The position numbers and the translations under genes are program-made. This document shows positions 59,576 through 64,000 of a DNA stretch of 64,000 bases, piece by piece (the first letter of the stretch is position 1; every line of letters begins with the position of its first letter). This DNA comes from Acuticoccus sp051016205. Its GTDB lineage: Bacteria; Pseudomonadota; Alphaproteobacteria; Rhizobiales; Amorphaceae. The notes beneath the pieces are model-generated. The model searched no databases, had not been told where the DNA came from, and saw only the letters and a list, made by a program, of their open reading frames with translations. Location: positions 2,976,001 through 3,040,000 of the forward strand of contig CP136534.1 of NCBI GenBank assembly GCA_051016205.1, written 5' to 3'.

Positions 59576-61276
59576 ATGACAGCCACTGACACAGCCGTCC
59601 CCGAGGCGGACGACATTGCAAAGTCGATCACCAAGGAACTGTCCGTCACGGGGCAGATCACCACGGGCGACATCAAGGCCCTCGCCGACAATGGTTTTCG
59701 CGCCATCATCTGCAACCGTCCTGACGGGGAGGGGCCGGACCAGCCGGCCTTTGCAGAGATCGAAGCGGCGGCGAAGGCGGTAGGGATCGAGGCCATCTAC
59801 CAGCCCGTGGTGCCTGGCAGGATCACCGATGATCAGGCAGCTGGCTTCGGCGAGATCATGGCGGCCCTGCCAAAGCCCGTCCTTGCCTACTGCCGCACGG
59901 GCACCCGCTCAGCCACGCTCTGGGCACTGAACGAGGGGGCGACGCGCTCCGTCTCCGACATCTTGGACCGCACGGGTGCTGCCGGCTACGACATGTCGGG
60001 CGTTGTGCGCCGCATTGCTGCTGGCGGGCGCACCCCCACCGACGTTGCCGATGCCAGCCATGACATCGTCATCGTGGGTGGCGGTGCGGCCGGCATTTCC
60101 GTGGCGGCAAGTCTTCTGGCCCGCGACGGCGACCTCGACATTGCCATCGTCGACCCTGCGGACATGCACTACTACCAGCCCGGCTGGACCCTTGTGGGGG
60201 CAGGCGTTTTCAGGCCCGAGCACACCGTGCGGCCGATGGCAGCCCTCATCCCCAAAGGCGTCAGTTGGATCAAGGCGGCGGTCGCAGCGTTCGAGCCTGA
60301 AAACAACGCGCTGATCTTGGATGGCTGCCGGGTGGTGAAGTACAACCGCCTCATCGTCTGCCCCGGCCTGAAGCTGAACTGGGCGGGCATTGAGGGCCTT
60401 GCCGAAACCCTTGGCCGCAACGGCGTCACCTCCAACTACCGCTACGATCTGGCTCCTTACACCTGGAAGCTGATCGAAGAGTTGAAGGGGGGCAAAGCGC
60501 TCTTCACCCAGCCGCCCATGCCCATCAAGTGCGCCGGCGCGCCGCAAAAGGCGATGTATCTGGCGGCCGACGAGTGGCGGCGTACCGGGCGGCTGAAAGA
60601 CATCGATGTGGAGTTCTTGAACGCAGGCGCCGTCCTCTTTGGCGTCAAAGACTTCGTGCCGACACTCCAGCGCTACATCGAGCGCTATGGTGTGGACCTT
60701 CTTCTGGGCCACAACCTGACGCGCATCGACGGGCCATCGAAGACTGCCTGGTTCTCCGTCACCAAGGACGGCGAGACTCACGTTGAAGAGCGGCACTTCG
60801 ATATGATCCACGTCTGCCCGCCGCAGACAGCGCCCGACTTCGTGCGCGTCAGTCCCCTTGCCGACCAGGCGGGGTGGGTGGACGTCGACCAGTCCACCCT
60901 GCGCCACAAGCGCTATGAGAACGTTTATAGCCTTGGCGATGTGATGAACGCGCCCAACGCCAAGACCGCGGCCGCTGCCCGCAAACAGGCCCCCGTCGTG
61001 GCCGAGAACCTCCTGGCGGACATGGGCCGTAAGGGTCAGCGCGCCCACTATGACGGCTATGGCTCCTGCCCTCTGACGGTGGAGAGGGGCAAGATCGTAC
61101 TCGCGGAGTTCGGCTATGGCGGCAAGCTGCTGCCGAGCTTCCCGCGCTGGGTCAATGATGGCACCAAGCCCACGCGCCTTGCCTGGATGCTGAAGGAGAG
61201 GCTTTTGCCCACCCTTTACTGGCGCGCCATGCTGCGCGGCAAGGAATGGGGCGCCAAGCCCGAGCTTGTGGGGTAG
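59576..61276 (+). CDS. DUF442/phosphatase-like domain fused to SQR-type FAD oxidoreductase
   Basis: This 566-residue fusion has an N-terminal domain (about residues 15-140) of DUF442/Blh-N type with 'GQITTGDIKALADNGFRAIICNRPD' and the P-loop 'VLAYCRTGTRSATLW' (C-x5-R, like tyrosine phosphatases and rhodanese-like enzymes). Residues 160-560 are a sulfide:quinone reductase-like flavoprotein with 'DIVIVGGGAAGISVAASLLA' and 'YSLGDVMNAPNAKTAAAARKQAP'. Cysteines at 'VCPGLKL' and 'IKCAGAPQKAMYL' fit the SQR active-site pair. It likely oxidises sulfide and passes sulfur to an acceptor. GGGAGG precedes the ATG. Confidence 0.9.
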   Translation: MTATDTAVPEADDIAKSITKELSVTGQITTGDIKALADNGFRAIICNRPDGEGPDQPAFAEIEAAAKAVGIEAIYQPVVPGRITDDQAAGFGEIMAALPKPVLAYCRTGTRSATLWALNEGATRSVSDILDRTGAAGYDMSGVVRRIAAGGRTPTDVADASHDIVIVGGGAAGISVAASLLARDGDLDIAIVDPADMHYYQPGWTLVGAGVFRPEHTVRPMAALIPKGVSWIKAAVAAFEPENNALILDGCRVVKYNRLIVCPGLKLNWAGIEGLAETLGRNGVTSNYRYDLAPYTWKLIEELKGGKALFTQPPMPIKCAGAPQKAMYLAADEWRRTGRLKDIDVEFLNAGAVLFGVKDFVPTLQRYIERYGVDLLLGHNLTRIDGPSKTAWFSVTKDGETHVEERHFDMIHVCPPQTAPDFVRVSPLADQAGWVDVDQSTLRHKRYENVYSLGDVMNAPNAKTAAAARKQAPVVAENLLADMGRKGQRAHYDGYGSCPLTVERGKIVLAEFGYGGKLLPSFPRWVNDGTKPTRLAWMLKERLLPTLYWRAMLRGKEWGAKPELVG

Positions 61277-61283
61277 CTCGCCC

Positions 61284-63056
61284 GTGAAACCATCAGGGCG
61301 CCTGTCGCGCTCCGTCCCCATCCTCTCCTGGGGCCGCACCTATAACGGGGCGGCCCTTTCCAGCGATCTGGTCGCCGCGATCATCGTGACGATCATGCTG
61401 ATCCCACAATCGCTGGCCTATGCGCTCCTTGCAGGGTTGCCGCCGCAGATGGGCCTTTACGCCTCCATCCTGCCGCTTGTGCTTTACGCCATCTTCGGCA
61501 CAAGCAGTGCGCTTGCCGTCGGGCCTGTCGCCGTCATTTCGTTGATGACGGCGGCAGCGGCAAGCGCCGTCGCCGCGCCAGGGTCTGACGCTTACATTCA
61601 AGCGGCCATCATCCTTGCGGTCCTGTCGGGGCTGATGCTGACGGTGTTGGGGGCGCTGCGGCTCGGCTTTATCGCCAACTTTTTGAGCCATCCTGTCATT
61701 GCAGGGTTCATCACCGCCTCAGGCATTATCATTGCGGCCAGCCAGTTGCGCCACCTCTTAGGGATCGATGGGGGCGGGCACAATCTGGTGGAGATTGTTG
61801 TAAGGCTGTGGGAGGGGATGGGTGACATCAGCCTCATCACCCTTGCGGTCGGCCTACCAACGCTTGCCTTCCTGTTTTGGGTGCGGCGAGGGCTCAAACC
61901 GCTTTTGCGGCGGATCGGTTTGCCCGCTTTCCTGTGCGATCTTCTGGCCAAAGCAGGTCCCGTGTTTGCCGTTGCGGGAACGGTGCTTGCCACTTGGTGG
62001 CTGGAGTTGGACGACATGGGGCTTGCCATTGTGGGCGAGGTGCCTGTGGGGCTGCCGTCAGCGGTTGTGCCAAGCCTGGATCCCGACCTTTGGCTTGCGC
62101 TGTTGGCGCCTGCGGCCCTCATCAGCGTCATCGGTTTTGTGGAATCGGTGTCGGTGGCACAAACCTTGGCGGCCAAACGGCGGGAGAGGATCGACCCCGA
62201 CCAGGAGCTTGTGGGCCTTGGCACCGCGAACCTCGCCAGCGCCTTTTCCGGCGGCTACCCCGTGACAGGGGGCTTTGCCCGCTCCGTCGTCAACTTCGAT
62301 GCCGGCGCGAAGACACCTGCGGCCGGAGCCTATACGGCGGTGGGGATTGCCCTTGCCACGGTCTTTCTGACGCCGCTGTTGTTCTACCTTCCCGTGGCGA
62401 CCCTTGCGGCCACCATCATCGTCGCCGTCCTCTCCTTGATCGACTTTGGCGTGCTGAAGCGCACCTTCGTCTACGCCAAGGCGGACTTTGTGGCGGTGGC
62501 AGTGACCATCCTCATCACCCTTGGCGTCGGCGTGGATGCAGGTGTGATGGCGGGGGTAGTCACCTCGCTGGCGCTGTTTTTGTTCAAGACCTCACGCCCC
62601 CACTACGCCGTTGTGGGGCTGGTGCCTGGCACCCAGCACTTTCGCAACGTCAACCGCCATCTGGTCGTCACCACGCCAGAGATTTTGAGCGTGCGGGTGG
62701 ATGAGAGCCTGTTCTTCGCCAACAGCCGGTTTCTGGAGGATCTGTTCGTGAAGGAGGCGGCGGAACGGCCTGAGCTGAAGCACGTCATCCTCATGTGCTC
62801 GGCGGTGAACGAGGTGGACTCCAGCGCCCTTGAATCGCTCGAGGCGATCAGCCAGCGATTGAAGGATATGGGGGTGTGCTTCCACCTGTCGGAGGTGAAA
62901 GGCCCTGTGATGGACCGCCTGAAGCGCACCGACTTCCTACAGCACCTGACGGGGCGGGTGTTCCTATCCCAGTACGATGCGGCGCTCCACCTCGACCCGT
63001 CGCTGGAGGACAAGGCGCACCCCTCCCAGAGAGGGGTTGCCAACGCGGCCAGCTGA
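61284..63056 (+). CDS. SulP-family anion transporter with STAS domain
   Basis: This 590-residue transporter has about ten to twelve helices with 'AAIIVTIMLIPQSLAYALLAGLPPQMGLYAS' (SulP hallmark) and 'GGYPVTGGFARSVVNFDAGA'. A cytoplasmic STAS domain follows (about 445-570, 'VNEVDSSALESLEAIS'). SulP carriers move sulfate or other anions. GTG 61284 lies seven bases after the oxidoreductase stop, so it is the last gene of the sulfur operon, and probably exports or imports sulfate/sulfite linked to sulfide oxidation. A 12-bp hairpin overlaps its stop. Confidence 0.93.
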   Translation: MKPSGRLSRSVPILSWGRTYNGAALSSDLVAAIIVTIMLIPQSLAYALLAGLPPQMGLYASILPLVLYAIFGTSSALAVGPVAVISLMTAAAASAVAAPGSDAYIQAAIILAVLSGLMLTVLGALRLGFIANFLSHPVIAGFITASGIIIAASQLRHLLGIDGGGHNLVEIVVRLWEGMGDISLITLAVGLPTLAFLFWVRRGLKPLLRRIGLPAFLCDLLAKAGPVFAVAGTVLATWWLELDDMGLAIVGEVPVGLPSAVVPSLDPDLWLALLAPAALISVIGFVESVSVAQTLAAKRRERIDPDQELVGLGTANLASAFSGGYPVTGGFARSVVNFDAGAKTPAAGAYTAVGIALATVFLTPLLFYLPVATLAATIIVAVLSLIDFGVLKRTFVYAKADFVAVAVTILITLGVGVDAGVMAGVVTSLALFLFKTSRPHYAVVGLVPGTQHFRNVNRHLVVTTPEILSVRVDESLFFANSRFLEDLFVKEAAERPELKHVILMCSAVNEVDSSALESLEAISQRLKDMGVCFHLSEVKGPVMDRLKRTDFLQHLTGRVFLSQYDAALHLDPSLEDKAHPSQRGVANAAS

Positions 63057-63070
63057 GACCGCGTTGGCAA
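63037..63070. terminator. 12-bp hairpin overlapping the SulP stop codon
   Basis: TTGCCAACGCGG (63037-63048) and CCGCGTTGGCAA (63059-63070) form a perfect 12-bp stem with a 10-base loop that contains the SulP TGA. It lies between convergent genes and probably ends transcription from both sides, although there is no long T-tract. Confidence 0.65.
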
Positions 63071-63088
63071 GTTGGCAGCGAACCCGCC

Positions 63089-64000
63089 TTACTGCGGCGC
63101 GGTCCACGCACCGTCCTGATACTTCAAGATGACGGTGCCGTAGTGGGGGATGCGGTCTTCATCGATGGAGAAGGTGCCTGTGCCGATGACAACGGGCACG
63201 TCCTTGGTGGCGGCCATCGCCTCGCGGATGGATTCGCGTGAGGGCTCGTCGCCGGCGTTCTTGATGGCATTCGCCACCACCTGGAACATGGAGTAGCCCA
63301 TGCCCGCCCAGCCATCGGGCGCAACGCCGTAGGTGTCGGTGTAGTTCTTGACGAAGGCTTTTGCCATCTCGTTGACGCCGTCGGGCTGATAGTCGGCGGG
63401 GATGTAGGTGTCGGCCACCGCTGAACCGCCCGTGTCGGTGTATTGGGCCGACGTCATGCCCGTGTTTCCGATCAGGACCGCATCCAAAGGGAAGCCCGCC
63501 TGCTTGGCCTGGATGACAATGTTCGCCCCTTGCGCCGGCGGGGTGGACATGAAGAGGCAATCCGCGCCCGATGCGGCCATCTTGGTGGCAAGGGCCGTAA
63601 AATCTGAATCGGCGGCAAGGATGGATTCCTCGCCCGCGATCTGAACGCCGCCCTCCTTGATGGTGTCGCGGAAGATGTCGGACTGGCGCACATAGCCTTC
63701 ATTGTCGCGGATATAGACCACGAAGCAGGCCTCCGGCTTCACCGTCTCGGCCACGTACTTGCCAAGGCCGCCCATAAAGACTTCGGCAATCTCGGTGGAC
63801 TTGAACACCCATTCGCCGGCCTTCAGGACGCCAGGGTCGGTGGCGGTGGTGAACATGGGCATTGCAAGGTCGACGGCGACGGGGGCTGTGGCCTGCGCCT
63901 CGCCTGAGGAGACGGGGCCGATGACGATGTCGGCATCATCGGCCGTTCCCATGCGGTTGAAGAGGGTGATTGCCTCCTGCTTTTCGGACCGGTTGTCCTC
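63089..64000 (-). CDS. branched-chain amino-acid-type ABC binding protein (partial)
   Basis: The reading frame is open to the end of the window, so the N-terminus and signal peptide are missing. About 303 residues are visible. 'DADIVIGPVSSGEAQATAPVA' and 'FVVYIRDNEGYVRQSDIFRDTIKEGG' are typical of LivJ/LivK (type I) binding proteins, as is the ending 'GTVILKYQDGAWTAPQ'. An internal Met at 63952 is not the true start. The permease and ATPase genes (livHMGF) would be beyond the window. Substrate could be amino acid, amide or urea-like. Confidence 0.88.
   Translation of the reverse strand, partial: EDNRSEKQEAITLFNRMGTADDADIVIGPVSSGEAQATAPVAVDLAMPMFTTATDPGVLKAGEWVFKSTEIAEVFMGGLGKYVAETVKPEACFVVYIRDNEGYVRQSDIFRDTIKEGGVQIAGEESILAADSDFTALATKMAASGADCLFMSTPPAQGANIVIQAKQAGFPLDAVLIGNTGMTSAQYTDTGGSAVADTYIPADYQPDGVNEMAKAFVKNYTDTYGVAPDGWAGMGYSMFQVVANAIKNAGDEPSRESIREAMAATKDVPVVIGTGTFSIDEDRIPHYGTVILKYQDGAWTAPQ

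Noticed and set aside
1..64000. CRISPR arrays, tRNA or rRNA genes, insertion sequences, toxin-antitoxin or phage modules
   Set aside because: I looked for regular spaced repeats, tRNA T-loop patterns, transposase motifs and terminal repeats and saw none that hold up. Computed searches (tRNAscan, CRISPR finder) would be needed to be certain.

Overview
The window is a 64 kb piece of a high-GC chromosome, almost certainly from an alphaproteobacterium that can make bacteriochlorophyll. Evidence for the lineage includes a Usg-family gene, a DUF1476 (ATP synthase zeta-type) gene divergent from purC-purS-purQ, an Hda-ppk-ppx block, many TRAP and ABC uptake systems, and a bchI-bchD-bchO run. I cannot name the genus. 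Most sequence is coding. I see no rRNA, tRNA, CRISPR array, insertion sequence or prophage.

Layout. 0-7 kb: a DctQM-type TRAP permease pair, an unknown reverse-strand gene, usg, a non-coding stretch with related palindromes, then a forward run of two PH-domain membrane proteins, two small methyltransferases (both pairs are tandem duplicates) and a zinc-ribbon membrane protein. 7-21 kb: a secreted 17-kDa-antigen-like protein, hydantoinase and a hydroxyacid reductase on the reverse strand. Then def, two inserted genes, fmt, truA, mtnP and apt. Then a secreted alpha/beta hydrolase, a cyclic-nucleotide-gated thioredoxin-reductase-like protein and purM-purN on the reverse strand. 21-30 kb: hda, ppk, ppx, a FecR-domain protein plus CHASE2 adenylate cyclase, a thioesterase, a MarR regulator and an MFS exporter. 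31-36 kb: a ribose-type sugar ABC transporter with an SMP-30 lactonase and a strong terminator. 36-42 kb: a chemoreceptor, purQ-purS-purC, the zeta subunit, a Thr/Pro/Ala-repeat membrane protein and a MipA-type porin. 42-45 kb: manC-rfbB for nucleotide sugars.

45-50.6 kb: reverse-strand genes in transcription order iron(III) ABC permease, bchI, bchD, bchO with short gaps. An imperfect match to the Irr iron-control-element pattern lies just upstream. The magnesium chelatase genes may therefore sit in an iron-responsive unit and not beside crtA as in Rhodobacter.

50.8-57.6 kb: a TauE/SafE permease, a metallophosphatase, a glutathione transferase, a membrane-tethered TAXI protein and, divergently, a soluble TAXI protein with a fused TRAP permease. 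57.6-63 kb: a sulfur operon with PmpA/PmpB-type YeeE channels, an ETHE1-like persulfide dioxygenase, a DUF442-SQR-like fusion and a SulP transporter. Its upstream region holds a perfect FNR-type box and a near-perfect CsoR/CstR-like palindrome. The window ends inside a branched-chain amino-acid-type binding protein.

All functional calls come from reading sequence motifs. No database search was run.
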